Assembly: GCA_028876495.1 (NCBI GenBank)
Contig: JAGWRO010000072.1
Location: 1 to 62,537 of the forward strand
DNA length: 62,537 nt
Source: Bacteroidota bacterium
GTDB taxonomy: Bacteria; Bacteroidota; Bacteroidia; Chitinophagales; Chitinophagaceae
Reading direction: 5' to 3'
In this document: piece after piece, positions 1-9,701 of the stretch
Position numbering within the stretch: the first letter of the stretch is position 1
Layout: the number at the start of each line of letters is the position of its first letter
Notes under the pieces: model-generated
Databases searched by the model: none
What the model was told of the DNA's origin: nothing
Seen by the model: the letters and a program-made list of their open reading frames with translations, nothing else
Translations under genes and position numbers: made by a program

Positions 1-1842
1 GTTTAATGCTTTCGAACTAATCCCCGCCATTGTCAAGCCGAACGGATAATAATGCGTTTCCTCTGTTATAGGGCTACTATACTGCTTTACAGAAAGATTG
101 TCAAAGAACACATCCCATCCGGGCGTCTCATTACTAACCCAAATATACAAATATCCACTCTTAGTTATCGGAATTCCTGAATAGGCTAAGGTATTTAACA
201 CATCTGCACTTCCAACTGGTATAGCTCCGCTTTGCGGATAGGTGGTTACTCCCTTAAACTGGTCGTCGAGCAATATCCAGTTGAGGTATGCCTTGGGCTT
301 TCCCACCATATTAGGATCGTTGGTCGGAAGGAATGAATTAATGGCTGCGTATACAGGCCCGTTTGTGGAATTGGTCAGATCAGTAAGCACACCATGAGCT
401 CCGGATGTGGCGGTAACAATACCTCCTGCCAGAGAATTTACAACATCAGTTAATATCGAATTGGGTGAATTAACAGTTCCTCCAGATTTGTAAAAAGATT
501 TGGTAGCTATGTCTACCACGTCTCCACTCATCACTTTTAGGAGCAGTGATGGCCCGGTTTTGGGTCCGTTACCATTCACTCGTGCCAATGAGTCGTTGGG
601 AACCGTGGTATTATCGGTGGGATATCCGGATACCGCGCTTCTTGCATAGGAGGTTAGCGGTATATTATAGAATAACTGGCTCTCGGTAGTACGGTAGGCC
701 GCTTCCATCGTGGCGATATATTGAGCCGTATCTTTTTCCTGGGTAAGCACCATTCTCGTATTGCCAAGATGGTCTTTCAGAAAATAATCATATTCAAAAC
801 CATAAGCGGTACTTCCGTTTACATAATGATGCAAGGCCCATCGCGCCCTGCCTTCTTCATGCGAAATAAACTGCAGGGTATCATTTTGGTAAACCGTGCC
901 TCCCAGGTATAAGGTGGTAGTGGCTTTAGCACCTTCGACCGTTGTTTTCTTTAACTTGTCACCTGCAGCATCATACGTATAGGTAATGGTTCCTTTATTG
1001 GTAACGCTAACCTGGTTGGGTAAATTAAGAGGGTTATAGGTAATGCTGCTGATGGCTTTGTTATTGTCCAGAACGAGGTTTCCGTTTCCATCATAACTGT
1101 AATCGTAAGCACCTTTAGTGCCTGAATAATGAAAATCGCCCAATTTACTTCCGGCATCATTAAAAGCATCATCTACTTTACTAAGTTTGTTACTGTTGGT
1201 TTGATAGGTATAGGTTAACTGGTCAATTGGTCCGGAGCCATTTACTTTAAAACCATACTGGTTCATGGTCATGATATTGCCATTGGCATCGTACGAAAGG
1301 TTATTGGCCGTGAAATTCAAATAACTGTTATCCCAGGTGCTGCCACTCGAATTTTGCAGGAAGTTGGCAGCAGTAAGGCGATTTACATTGTCATAGGTAA
1401 AATCGTATTTCCTGGCTATGCCGTCGCCTTTGCTCTTCCAGATGGTTCCCTCAATGTTACCGTTGTAAGTCGGCGTAGCATAACTGGTTGAGCTAACGGC
1501 AGCTGTGGTTTTATCATAACCCAGTTCCATTCCGAAATAATTGCTCCCCGAACCTGACAAATAATTTTTGTTGATGCTGGTTAGCCATCCCCTTATATTG
1601 TAAGCGTAAGCGAGATTTTCGATATTATTACCCAACTGTTTATTGGAAAGCTGGCCGAGTTCATTATAAGTGTTGGTAGTAATAGTTTGGTCAGAAGACG
1701 CATTATCAATATTTTTTGCAATGGTAAGTAATCTGCCTCCCGCATCATAAGTCATTTTAGTAAGTACCCTGTGGGCCTGGGCATTGGTTCCTCTCTGATT
1801 CATACATATTTTTGCCTGCTGCATCAAAAAAGATGCTTTCAT
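1..1842 (-). CDS. RHS repeat-associated core protein, partial (3' portion)
   Basis: The minus-strand frame is open from the left window edge to an ATG at 1842 and reads as RHS/YD-repeat protein: repeated short motifs such as YDAGGR, YDNVNRL, YDANGN and YDGNGN, then the RHS core ending with HYYPFGLTMAGISSKA just before the edge. The variable C-terminal tip that defines such proteins lies outside the window. Family knowledge: RHS shells are large secreted or surface proteins that often carry a toxin tip. The protein is truncated at its front: residues resembling the family (YESIFFDAAGKN) continue in another frame from about 1805 to 1862, so a one-base shift lies near 1797-1812, and an in-frame stop follows near 1874. 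It is probably a decayed or orphan RHS tip. Identity is secure, functionality doubtful. Confidence 0.75.
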   Translation of the reverse strand, partial: MKASFLMQQAKICMNQRGTNAQAHRVLTKMTYDAGGRLLTIAKNIDNASSDQTITTNTYNELGQLSNKQLGNNIENLAYAYNIRGWLTSINKNYLSGSGSNYFGMELGYDKTTAAVSSTSYATPTYNGNIEGTIWKSKGDGIARKYDFTYDNVNRLTAANFLQNSSGSTWDNSYLNFTANNLSYDANGNIMTMNQYGFKVNGSGPIDQLTYTYQTNSNKLSKVDDAFNDAGSKLGDFHYSGTKGAYDYSYDGNGNLVLDNNKAISSITYNPLNLPNQVSVTNKGTITYTYDAAGDKLKKTTVEGAKATTTLYLGGTVYQNDTLQFISHEEGRARWALHHYVNGSTAYGFEYDYFLKDHLGNTRMVLTQEKDTAQYIATMEAAYRTTESQLFYNIPLTSYARSAVSGYPTDNTTVPNDSLARVNGNGPKTGPSLLLKVMSGDVVDIATKSFYKSGGTVNSPNSILTDVVNSLAGGIVTATSGAHGVLTDLTNSTNGPVYAAINSFLPTNDPNMVGKPKAYLNWILLDDQFKGVTTYPQSGAIPVGSADVLNTLAYSGIPITKSGYLYIWVSNETPGWDVFFDNLSVKQYSSPITEETHYYPFGLTMAGISSKALN

Positions 1843-2165
1843 AAATCGGAGCGGATCTGTATTTTATACTCTATGCGCCACAATTTTTTGAATCAAATTT
1901 TACAACAAAAGATTTCTTAACTAATCATCATTCATTCCCTGGGATTTAAAGCAGTTCTTTATTAGAAGTTGTTTTTTATTGGTAAACAAGATTGCTGTAC
2001 GAATATCTTTTTTAGAGTATTAGCAACCAAGTCTTTTCGACCGTTGGATAGTTTTTCTCGACAATTAACCTGATTTGGCCGGTTTCGGGATAGTTTAATA
2101 GTGCATAAATAATCATATATAAATTCATTGAAAATCAAAATGTTAGAAAAACGCAGTTTTATTCA

Positions 2166-2508
2166 ATGCTTCTTTACAATTTCTATCTGATCCCAGGACT
2201 CAGCATATCTGGTAAAGAATTTCATCCGGTATTTAATGAAGACGATTTGATAAATCGCGGGTTATAATGATGGATACAATTCCTACAGAAAAAAACAACA
2301 GCAACTTGAAACGATCGATCGCGAATATGATCAAAAAATGGCTTTCGCAAAAAATGACCGTCATTTATCCCGGAGGCAAAAAGCAAAACAAATTGACTGG
2401 TTCCAATATCAACGTAAAAATGAAATGAGACAAATGCAATTCCGATATGCTAAAAACGATCACGATGGCAACAAAAGAACTGCAGGCCATGATGAACACA
2501 AATGGTAG
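2166..2508 (+). pseudogene. Frameshifted small protein with charged, Gln-rich C-terminus
   Basis: Two adjacent frames join into one sensible protein. An ATG at 2166 reads MLLYNFYLIPG to NEDDLINRGL and stops. Dropping one G in the GGG at 2259-2261 gives NRGYNDGYNSYRKKQQQ and continues through a basic, Gln/Arg-rich helical region (DREYDQKM, SRRQKAKQIDW) to TAG at 2506. The YNDGYNxYRKKQQQ segment resembles tails of small hypothetical proteins I associate with Chitinophagaceae. No function is recognised. It is either a pseudogene or a base-calling artefact, and its position next to a truncated RHS gene favours decay. Confidence 0.4.
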
Positions 2509-2566
2509 ATGTTCGCCATCAATTTTATTTTGAACAATTAAAGATAAGGGTTGTTTTCAGCGGCCT

Positions 2567-3784
2567 TTATTTTTTTGGATCAGAATCCTTTTCCTTTTTC
2601 ATCATCCTGAACCAAATGCCGTTTAAATACAAGATCAGCCCGAGCAAAACCATCAGCACCATCAACAAATAAAAAACCAAACCAATGGATAAATGAAGCC
2701 AGGTAAAAATGGCGATAACCACCGCAGTGACAAAGAACGCCTTCTTTGCGGGCTTTTTGAAATGAAGAAAAATTTCCGGGTATTCCAGGAGCGACATCAT
2801 TGCGCAAATACCCAGCAAAAAAAGACTGATCGAAAAACCAAAAGTCCGGGAAAACCAAATCGTTTGTACAATTGACGCATTATAATAAGTAAACAATCCA
2901 CTGAAAGAAGCGGCCAGCAAACCCAGGCCAATGAGCGTAGGGATAAACAAAAATTCAAAAAGGCTGCTGTTCAGCAACCCGGGTTTACATTTCCTGTCAG
3001 AAACCATGGTAAAAAACAACCACCAGAGCGTAAATACAATACTGATCGCTATTACAAACCGCAACCATGTGGCAGCATCAAGGTGATGCAGCGCGATAAC
3101 GCCGTTGGTAACGCCCAATACTACTTCTCCAAAAATGATAATGGTAAAAAGCCCAAGCCTTTCCGTCATGCTTGAAGACAATGTAAGTTCCAATCCTTTT
3201 CTCCTAAGAAAATAGTAAGAAAAAAATGGAGGAAGATAATTGAACAGAAGCGTCAGGTAAAACATGATTCGGATGTATGGCTGGCGCAGAAATAAAGTGG
3301 CGAGTATTAATGCAAACGAGACAAGGTAAAGTAGAGTGTAAGGCCGGTTAAGGCGCCGGTGGGCTTTATCATAAAAGCCCACACTCCACCAAAGGTAGGT
3401 AATGTAAACCTGCATGATCAGCAGAATGATAGTGGAATTGAACAACAAATGCACCGGTTCACTGTGAAGAGTAATTACCAACGCAGCAATGATCAGCATT
3501 TGCCAAAGCGTCATCAGTTTGGTGCGCAGCCCTTCGCTGCCATGCAGGTCGTAGTATAAACTTCCGTTCAGCCAGCCCCAGAAAATAATTACAAACAAAT
3601 AAAAGTAATCAAGCAAGGCGTTCATGTTGAATTGCTGCGCCAAATAGTGCGTAATGGTTGAAATCGCAATTACATACACAAGGTCATAAAACAATTCCAG
3701 CCAACTGATCTTTCGGTCGCGGCTTTCGGTGCTGAACTTTTTGGGAGCGCCCCACCAGGGTTTGGAAGTTAAAAGTTGCTTCAT
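2567..3784 (-). CDS. Low temperature requirement protein A (LtrA) family membrane protein
   Basis: A 405-residue polytopic membrane protein of normal length for the LtrA family (PF06772). The N-terminal hallmark is present at about residues 25-45 (SWLELFYDLVYVIAIS), followed by roughly ten hydrophobic segments and a central TERLGLFTIIIFGE motif typical of the family. The lysine-rich C-terminus is cytoplasmic by the positive-inside rule. The molecular function of LtrA proteins is not established; the name comes from cold-sensitive mutants of Listeria. It stands alone, divergent from the SDR gene. Confidence 0.85.
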   Translation of the reverse strand: MKQLLTSKPWWGAPKKFSTESRDRKISWLELFYDLVYVIAISTITHYLAQQFNMNALLDYFYLFVIIFWGWLNGSLYYDLHGSEGLRTKLMTLWQMLIIAALVITLHSEPVHLLFNSTIILLIMQVYITYLWWSVGFYDKAHRRLNRPYTLLYLVSFALILATLFLRQPYIRIMFYLTLLFNYLPPFFSYYFLRRKGLELTLSSSMTERLGLFTIIIFGEVVLGVTNGVIALHHLDAATWLRFVIAISIVFTLWWLFFTMVSDRKCKPGLLNSSLFEFLFIPTLIGLGLLAASFSGLFTYYNASIVQTIWFSRTFGFSISLFLLGICAMMSLLEYPEIFLHFKKPAKKAFFVTAVVIAIFTWLHLSIGLVFYLLMVLMVLLGLILYLNGIWFRMMKKEKDSDPKK

Positions 3785-4015
3785 GTATGATAAAAATAAA
3801 CAAATTACAAACTATGTTCGCTGCTGAGGCCTGACAAGCTTTTGAAATGGTGTGCCCATTCCCCGGTTAGTAAACGAACTTATTTTGAAGATTCCTGTTT
3901 TACCTCTTATACTTCCGGAAGATCCACCGGGAAAAATGTTTATCTGAATTCGTTGTAAATTACCTTGTGTTTTATTTATTATACTTTAGGGTTTACCTAT
4001 AAACTATAGATCAAA

Positions 4016-4783
4016 ATGAAAAATTCAGATGATGTAAACGTACAGGGGAAAATCGCATTGGTAACCGGCGCTGCCAGGGGTCTGGGAAGAGCCTGTGCGC
4101 TTGCCCTTGCAGAAGCTGGAGCCGACATAGCGCTTGGTTTAAGAGAGGTGAATGCAGATAATGGAATAGTAAAAGAAATAGAAGCGCTCGGAAGAAAAGT
4201 ACTGCCGCTACAAATGGATGTAAGTAAAATGGAGGAAATACACACTGCTTTTGATACCATAAAAGAATATTACAAGAGGCTCGACATTGTGGTAAACAAT
4301 GCAGGTATAGCCCCGGAAAACCTTATTGAAAAGGTAACAGAAAAAGATTTCGATGACACCCTTGCTGTAAACCTGAAAGGAACTTTTTTTGTGAGCCAGG
4401 CAGCCGGCGCGTTAATGATAAAACAGCAGTCAGGAACTATTATTAATATTAGCTCACAGGCAGGGTTTGTTGCTTTACCGGGCGAGTCAGTGTATTGCAT
4501 GACCAAAGCCGGTATTGCACATCTTACCAAATGTTTTGCTGCAGAATGGGGCAAATACAATATTACCGTAAACGCTGTGGCGCCCACTTTTATCTATACA
4601 CCCGGCACCGAGGAATATCTCGCCAATGAAGAGTCAAAAAAACACGTACTATCTAAAATCGTTTTAGGCAGAATAGGTGAACCCAAAGATGTTGCCAATG
4701 CAGTACTGTTCCTTGCATCCCCGGCCGCTTCACTTATTACAGGTACTACTTTATTGGTAGATGGTGGATGGACCACTTTATAG
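4016..4783 (+). CDS. SDR family oxidoreductase, FabG-like
   Basis: A 255-residue classical short-chain dehydrogenase/reductase, full length. It shows the cofactor-binding TGAARGLG (residues 17-24), NNAG (94-97), catalytic Ser147, and the Tyr160-x-x-x-Lys164 pair (YCMTK). The C-terminal TLLVDGGWTTL is the standard SDR ending. It would reduce a carbonyl or oxidise an alcohol using NAD(P)H in the cytoplasm. Sequence resembles 3-oxoacyl-ACP reductases, but there are no fatty-acid genes nearby, so the substrate is unknown and the gene should not be named fabG on this evidence. Confidence 0.88.
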   Translation: MKNSDDVNVQGKIALVTGAARGLGRACALALAEAGADIALGLREVNADNGIVKEIEALGRKVLPLQMDVSKMEEIHTAFDTIKEYYKRLDIVVNNAGIAPENLIEKVTEKDFDDTLAVNLKGTFFVSQAAGALMIKQQSGTIINISSQAGFVALPGESVYCMTKAGIAHLTKCFAAEWGKYNITVNAVAPTFIYTPGTEEYLANEESKKHVLSKIVLGRIGEPKDVANAVLFLASPAASLITGTTLLVDGGWTTL

Positions 4784-4969
4784 ATTCGCATCCACTTTAT
4801 TTACAAAATAGCGCCAGAAGATTTCCCGGCTAATGCTACACTAAAATAATACATCGTCATATTGAAGATTTTGGCGGATGAGGTGAAGGTAACTACCTAT
4901 TAAAATTTTTGAGAATGTATTCTAAAATGATTACATTAGCCTATACATTTTTTCACCAAATTTCTTGAT

Positions 4970-5386
4970 ATGAAATTATCCAAATTACTTGCCGGTGGCA
5001 TCATTGATGCCGTCATTTATTTTTTGTTGGGGTATTTATTTTATGGAGTGCTGCTTAATAGTTTCTTTGCCCGGAATGGGATGGCAACAGACATGAGTAA
5101 GTTTACCTGGTGGGCTATGATTCTCTCAACTGTTGCATCAGGTTTCCTGATCGCTTATGTGCTAAGCGTGGCGGGGGCAACTACTATGGGAAAGGGATTC
5201 GCAATTGGCTTTGTCGTTGGCCTCTTAATGGAGCTCTCCATCGACTTAGGGATGTATGGTATGGGGCAATCTATGATGGATTCCAGTGCAATTGCTGTTG
5301 ATGCGGTTATTACTGCGGTCATATCAGGCCTGGCAGGTCTTGCTACCGGAATGGTGTATGGCTCCGGCAAAAAGGCTGCTGCCTGA
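4970..5386 (+). CDS. Small polytopic membrane protein of unknown function
   Basis: A 138-residue hydrophobic protein with four likely membrane helices (about residues 8-30, 46-68, 74-95 and 105-130) and a short basic tail (GSGKKAAA). Small residues (Gly, Ala) are abundant in helices 2 and 4, as expected for closely packed helices. It has no recognised catalytic motif and no clear operon partner. Function unknown. Confidence 0.7.
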   Translation: MKLSKLLAGGIIDAVIYFLLGYLFYGVLLNSFFARNGMATDMSKFTWWAMILSTVASGFLIAYVLSVAGATTMGKGFAIGFVVGLLMELSIDLGMYGMGQSMMDSSAIAVDAVITAVISGLAGLATGMVYGSGKKAAA

Positions 5387-5614
5387 AATAAAATGAATTC
5401 ATAAACAAAAGGCTTATCGTCTTTTGCTGGCTCATGCTTTATCGTTTAGCCATTGGCGTTAGCTATGCTTTTGTCGTACCTTGCAAGAAATTATTTATTT
5501 CAGCAAACCAATACCCGTCTGAACTGATTCCTGGCCAAACTGGTCATCCAGGCAATGTCGTAAACACCCTGAAATAGGTCACAATCGCACCTCTTCAATC
5601 AACTCTTTTAAAAT

Positions 5615-5622
5615 TATTTTTG
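5615..5622 (+). promoter_or_regulatory. Bacteroidota-type -7 promoter element
   Basis: TATTTTTG matches the TAnnTTTG consensus of Bacteroidota sigma-A promoters and lies about 30 bases upstream of the DUF1801 gene start at 5652. The -33 element is not clear. Confidence 0.45.
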
Positions 5623-5651
5623 CAGAAGAATCACCTTTTAAACAAAGACAA

Positions 5652-6209
5652 ATGAAAACAGCACCCGCACCAGATATTGACGAATACATTGCAAAATTTC
5701 CACAGGAAACAGGCAAAATATTACAACAGGTACGCCTTACCGTTAGGAAGGCGGCACCAACCGCTACAGAAACGATCAGCTATGGGATGCCTGCCTTCAG
5801 GTATAAGGGCAGGGTTATCATTTATTTCGCGGGTTATAAAAATCACATCGGCGTTTATGCTACACCGTCTGGCCATGCCGCTTTTCAAAAAGAATTATCA
5901 GCCTATAAACAAGGAAGAGGTTCTGTGCAGTTTCCCCTGGATCAGCCAATGCCTTTGGATTTAATTAAACGAATGGTACAGTTCCGCGTAAAACAGCAGA
6001 ACGAACCGGTTACTGATTTTCTTTCCGGTCTCTCTGCTCCTGCGCGCCGCGCCTTACAAAACAATGGCATCAAAACCATAAAAGACCTTTCCAAACTTAC
6101 AGAAGCAGGGATACTGCAATTACATGGAATCGGTAAAACCGCTATCCCCATATTGCAAAAGGCATTAAAAGAAAAAGGATTGAATTTTAGTAAGGCAAAG
6201 AAAGTTTAA
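5652..6209 (+). CDS. DUF1801 (YdhG-like) protein with C-terminal helix-hairpin-helix domain
   Basis: The first ~115 residues match the DUF1801/YdhG-like fold (conserved ETISYGMPAFRYKGR and IGVYATPSGHAAF). Some members are called iron chaperones (frataxin-like). Residues ~125-180 (LSAPARRALQNNGIKTIKDL to LHGIGKTAIPILQKAL) form an extra helix-hairpin-helix domain like the C-terminal domain of RNA polymerase alpha, which binds DNA. The fusion to a potential DNA-binding domain is seen in other Bacteroidota, but its role is not established. A TAnnTTTG element stands just upstream. Confidence 0.8.
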   Translation: MKTAPAPDIDEYIAKFPQETGKILQQVRLTVRKAAPTATETISYGMPAFRYKGRVIIYFAGYKNHIGVYATPSGHAAFQKELSAYKQGRGSVQFPLDQPMPLDLIKRMVQFRVKQQNEPVTDFLSGLSAPARRALQNNGIKTIKDLSKLTEAGILQLHGIGKTAIPILQKALKEKGLNFSKAKKV

Positions 6210-6304
6210 TCCGTATTAATTACGCGGAGAATTATTTGTTTATTCTCTTTCCCGAAATTTTGTAAATATTCGTTTACTTTAGTGTGGACAACTGCGGTAT
6301 ATTT

Positions 6305-6889
6305 ATGTCTCAACCACTTACCATCCCTTTAAAAGAAACTGTTTTTGACAAAGAAAACACCCTTGTTATTACCCCGGAATCGATCGAGTACAAAAATGCC
6401 AGTTTATCAAAATTCGATGTGGATGAAATACGGTATGGAGTTAGTTTTATTCGGGGTTATAGTTTTTATATCGGAAGAATATATTGTATTGATATAAAAA
6501 GCCATTCCGGCACTATTATTAAAATAAGGCTTAAATCGCTTTATGGCATCAGAAAAAAAAGATTGTGTAAAAAGTATAGTATTATTGTTGACGCACTATG
6601 GGAAAATTATATGCGCGATGTGGCAGAGAACTTTATAAACTTTTATAAAAACAAAATTGATTTCGATTTACTCGGCATCATATTCTCGCAGGCAGGAATC
6701 CAACTTTCCAAACAAAGCGATTTGGTACCGTGGGAAGATGTTGGAACAAAAAACTATTCCAGGTATTACGCCATTTTTTCAAAGGAAAATCCTCACAATT
6801 ACAAAGCCTTTTATTATCTTGAAGATTGGAACACAAGTATCCTATATTATGTATCCAGATATATTTTAAAAGCAAAGAAATTGGTGTGA
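6305..6889 (+). CDS. Hypothetical cytosolic protein
   Basis: A 194-residue soluble protein without signal peptide or clear membrane segment; it contains many aromatic and basic residues. I prefer the ATG at 6305 (MSQPLTIPLKET) over an in-frame GTG at 6284, because the bases around 6270-6285 resemble a promoter region. The first half looks like a PH-like beta-rich module (ITPESIEYKNASLSKFDVDE, then alternating strands). That is inference only; no family is recognised. It converges with the phospholipase gene, whose stop is at 6908. Confidence 0.65.
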   Translation: MSQPLTIPLKETVFDKENTLVITPESIEYKNASLSKFDVDEIRYGVSFIRGYSFYIGRIYCIDIKSHSGTIIKIRLKSLYGIRKKRLCKKYSIIVDALWENYMRDVAENFINFYKNKIDFDLLGIIFSQAGIQLSKQSDLVPWEDVGTKNYSRYYAIFSKENPHNYKAFYYLEDWNTSILYYVSRYILKAKKLV

Positions 6890-6907
6890 AAGTAAGATTA
6901 AGATGGC

Positions 6908-9370
6908 TCAACCCATTACCGGATCACTCTTCGTTGGCTTTCCCGTCTCTACCCTTCCCGTATATCTTTTTTCAAAATTGCCGGTTCCCTGCACTTTGAT
7001 CGTAAAATCATACCAGCCAAAACTTTTACTGAGGTCAGGAGTTACAACTTCCGATGCTTTGCTGCCAATGTTTTTACTTACAGATGAATTGCCGTAGGCA
7101 TTGTCTGCAATGGTGGCAACGTGTTCCTGTGTGCCGGTATTAACGAATTTAATTTGGACCTTACCATCCGGTAAATGCCTCACGGTTATTTGTAATTGGG
7201 GATCGTCTTCACTTCCTTTGAACCATCTTGAAAATCCGTTGGGTCCGTGCACTTCCAGGTGGTACTTGTTTTTTTCAAAATCGCCAACCGGCCATTCATC
7301 CTGCAAACTATCTCCAGCAACTACAGCATAATTTCTTTCTTTAAAATCGTATCGCTCAAAGTTGCGTGCATAAACAATAAAGGGTGAACCCACGGATTTA
7401 TCTTTGAATATTTTATTATCGGCGCCGAGTATTATTTCAAGGCTGTTTTTAGCGGCATTAAAATTTCCATCAGCATACAATTCATAAGGAATTGCACACG
7501 CATCGCGAACTCCTTTTTCCTGCTGTGGCATATACGGTGATTTGCCGGGCGCTGAATTAAAGGTGGCTATTTCATCCCTGGTGAGCGCTTTATAATTGGA
7601 AGGGACATTTTTAAATTTTGCTTTATGAATCGTTTCAATAAACGGATCTTTTTTAATAAAAGGAAGTCCCGTTATTTTTTCTCCGTTGTACCGGCGAAAT
7701 ACAGAAGTAAGATCGCCGGTTACCGTACGGCGCCAGTCGGTAATGTTGGTTTCTTTAATATTCTTTTTAAATTTTTCGTTTAAGAAAGTTTCCAAAAATT
7801 GTATGGATGAAGTATGATCGAACACCTGCGAATTTACCCAGCCTCCCCGGCTCCATGGCGAAGCTATCACCATGGGTACACGAAAACCAAGACCAATAGA
7901 ACCCGGAACATCTTCTTCTAAATTTACCCAATCAACGCTGGTGTCAATTCCTTTGGAAACCTTACCTGTAGTCGCGTCACGACTATCAGGTGCTGTGAAC
8001 GGCGGTACATGATCAAAGTAACCATCGTTTTCATCATAGGTTAAAACGAAAATAGTTTTCTTCCACACTTCAGGATTTTTGGTAAGTATATCCATCACTT
8101 CAGACAAATACCATGAGCCAAACCATGGCGCGCTCGGATGATCGGAAAAAGTTTCAGGCGGAACCAGCCACGACACAGTGGGCAGTTTACCTTTCTCTAC
8201 GTCTTTTCTAAATTGATCTAAAATATCGCCTTTGGGAATATTGATCTCGCGCGCAACACCATCGTCACTGTAGTTAAGCGGCGTAAGCTCATGTTGATGC
8301 GGATCGCCGGAATTTACTTCGAAAGCTTTTTCATGAATGTTCTTTTGCAACAATGAAAGATTGTCAAATTTTTCTCTTGTCCATTTCTCTTTTTCAGTCT
8401 CCGCAAACACAAGTTCCTTTTTTGCATTGGTTAACTTCATCTCAGCGGCATTCCGGTCTTCGCTTCCGGCAACCAGAGTTGACATTTTTTCCTTCAACCC
8501 ATTTATATCGTCCTGCAGCTTTTTTATTTTTATGGGCAGGTAATCAATATATCTCTTCGAAAGTTTTACATGGTATTGATTGAAAAACTCCAAAGTATTA
8601 TCGCCAAAGTTGGCCAGCCATGCTTCTTCTTCCCCGGTAAAACCACCTTCCACGCTCAGTTCATTCTGGTAAATTTTCCAGGAAATATTATTTTGCTCCA
8701 GCAACTCAGGAAAGGTTCTCCATTCAATACCTTGTTCTATAGCGCCATTGTCGATAAAAGCTTTCAGGTCTGCGTTTTTATCGGCACGCACCGTACCACT
8801 CCAGAAATGAACCCTGTTAGGATCCGTTGGCGTAAGAGACGAACAAAAGTTCATATCGCAAACGGTAAACGCATCGGCCATTGCATAATGAAAAGGAATG
8901 TCGTCGCGCGTATAATATCCCATCGTGAGTGGCATATCTTTATATTCGTCATCGCCTGATTTCTTGGCTTCAATCCAGTTGTCGTACCGGCCGTTATTTC
9001 GTGCGCCTGCCTGGCTTTCCCGGCTGTGGGGCAACGAACCCATCCAGGTAATTTTTGTGTCTTTTATATCAAGCCTGAAAGGAGCAAATGTTTCTCCTTT
9101 GGCGTTTTTTTGCAACCACACTTTATTATAATCAGGAAGCGTGATGGCACGCGGATCGTTATAACCGCGCACGCCCCGCAATGTTCCAAACGCATGATCA
9201 AACGAACGGTTTTCCTGCATCAGGAAAACAATGTGTTCTGCGTCTAAAAACGTGCTGCCTGCATCGGGATCGATGGCTAATGCTTTTAAAATGGAAGGGG
9301 GTAAGGTGGCCATTCCTGCTGCACCGGATAGCAACATGGCTTTTTTCAAAAATTCTCTTCTTGTGTCCAT
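6908..9370 (-). CDS. Phosphocholine-specific phospholipase C, Tat-exported
   Basis: An 820-residue protein with a Tat-like signal (twin Arg at residues 4-5, TRREFLKKAM, then a hydrophobic stretch). The phosphoesterase domain (PF04185) begins at about residue 45 with HIVFLMQENRSFDHAFGTL, whose Glu53-Asn54 are metal and active-site residues in this family, and includes FVLTYDENDGYFDHVPP. A coiled, charged insertion lies at about residues 265-345. The last ~200 residues hold the two beta-sandwich DUF756 repeats typical of non-haemolytic phospholipase C. It is predicted to cleave phosphatidylcholine or sphingomyelin head groups outside the inner membrane, liberating phosphocholine. Length and domain order are normal for the family. 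Confidence 0.92.
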   Translation of the reverse strand: MDTRREFLKKAMLLSGAAGMATLPPSILKALAIDPDAGSTFLDAEHIVFLMQENRSFDHAFGTLRGVRGYNDPRAITLPDYNKVWLQKNAKGETFAPFRLDIKDTKITWMGSLPHSRESQAGARNNGRYDNWIEAKKSGDDEYKDMPLTMGYYTRDDIPFHYAMADAFTVCDMNFCSSLTPTDPNRVHFWSGTVRADKNADLKAFIDNGAIEQGIEWRTFPELLEQNNISWKIYQNELSVEGGFTGEEEAWLANFGDNTLEFFNQYHVKLSKRYIDYLPIKIKKLQDDINGLKEKMSTLVAGSEDRNAAEMKLTNAKKELVFAETEKEKWTREKFDNLSLLQKNIHEKAFEVNSGDPHQHELTPLNYSDDGVAREINIPKGDILDQFRKDVEKGKLPTVSWLVPPETFSDHPSAPWFGSWYLSEVMDILTKNPEVWKKTIFVLTYDENDGYFDHVPPFTAPDSRDATTGKVSKGIDTSVDWVNLEEDVPGSIGLGFRVPMVIASPWSRGGWVNSQVFDHTSSIQFLETFLNEKFKKNIKETNITDWRRTVTGDLTSVFRRYNGEKITGLPFIKKDPFIETIHKAKFKNVPSNYKALTRDEIATFNSAPGKSPYMPQQEKGVRDACAIPYELYADGNFNAAKNSLEIILGADNKIFKDKSVGSPFIVYARNFERYDFKERNYAVVAGDSLQDEWPVGDFEKNKYHLEVHGPNGFSRWFKGSEDDPQLQITVRHLPDGKVQIKFVNTGTQEHVATIADNAYGNSSVSKNIGSKASEVVTPDLSKSFGWYDFTIKVQGTGNFEKRYTGRVETGKPTKSDPVMG

Positions 9371-9597
9371 AATTAATTAATTGCATTAAAAGTAAAGATT
9401 TATGCCATTCATTTTCCGGGGTAACACAAAATTTAAATTTTGATAATAAAAAGATAACCTTTTGTTGATCTAGCTTTTTATATCCGGCGATTAAAGTGAA
9501 CCAACAAAAAGTCTTCTTTTTTATTTTGCAGGTGGTAGTAATAAAACCTTACAGGCCTTGAGAGCTAGGCCAGTGGTGGAATTGTTTTGTTTACTAC

Positions 9598-9701
9598 TTC
9601 GATATCCAATATTCCTTGTTCGATATTCGATATTGTCCGGCTCCTGCTATATAAACCGCTTAATTAATTTTTCCATACATCTTTAATTACAGAAGCTTTC
9701 G
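9598..9701. repeat. Duplicated block, copy 1 (phosphoesterase 3' end plus spacer repeat)
   Basis: The block contains the spacer repeat at 9598-9634 (core ATTCCTTGTTCGATATTCG) and the last 40 bases of the phosphoesterase gene (9662-9701), separated by 27 bases. A second copy with the same internal spacing is at 10957-11060. A third copy of only the spacer repeat is at 11846-11882. Confidence 0.8.

Noticed and set aside
721-1172. Small frames in the RHS region
   Set aside because: Shadows of the minus-strand RHS frame, which is open through the whole stretch.
1-1842. Calling the RHS gene a polymorphic toxin
   Set aside because: The variable tip that would carry a toxin is outside the window.
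8570-8959. 129-residue plus-strand frame inside the phospholipase C gene
   Set aside because: Shadow frame within a well-supported coding region; no recognisable protein features.
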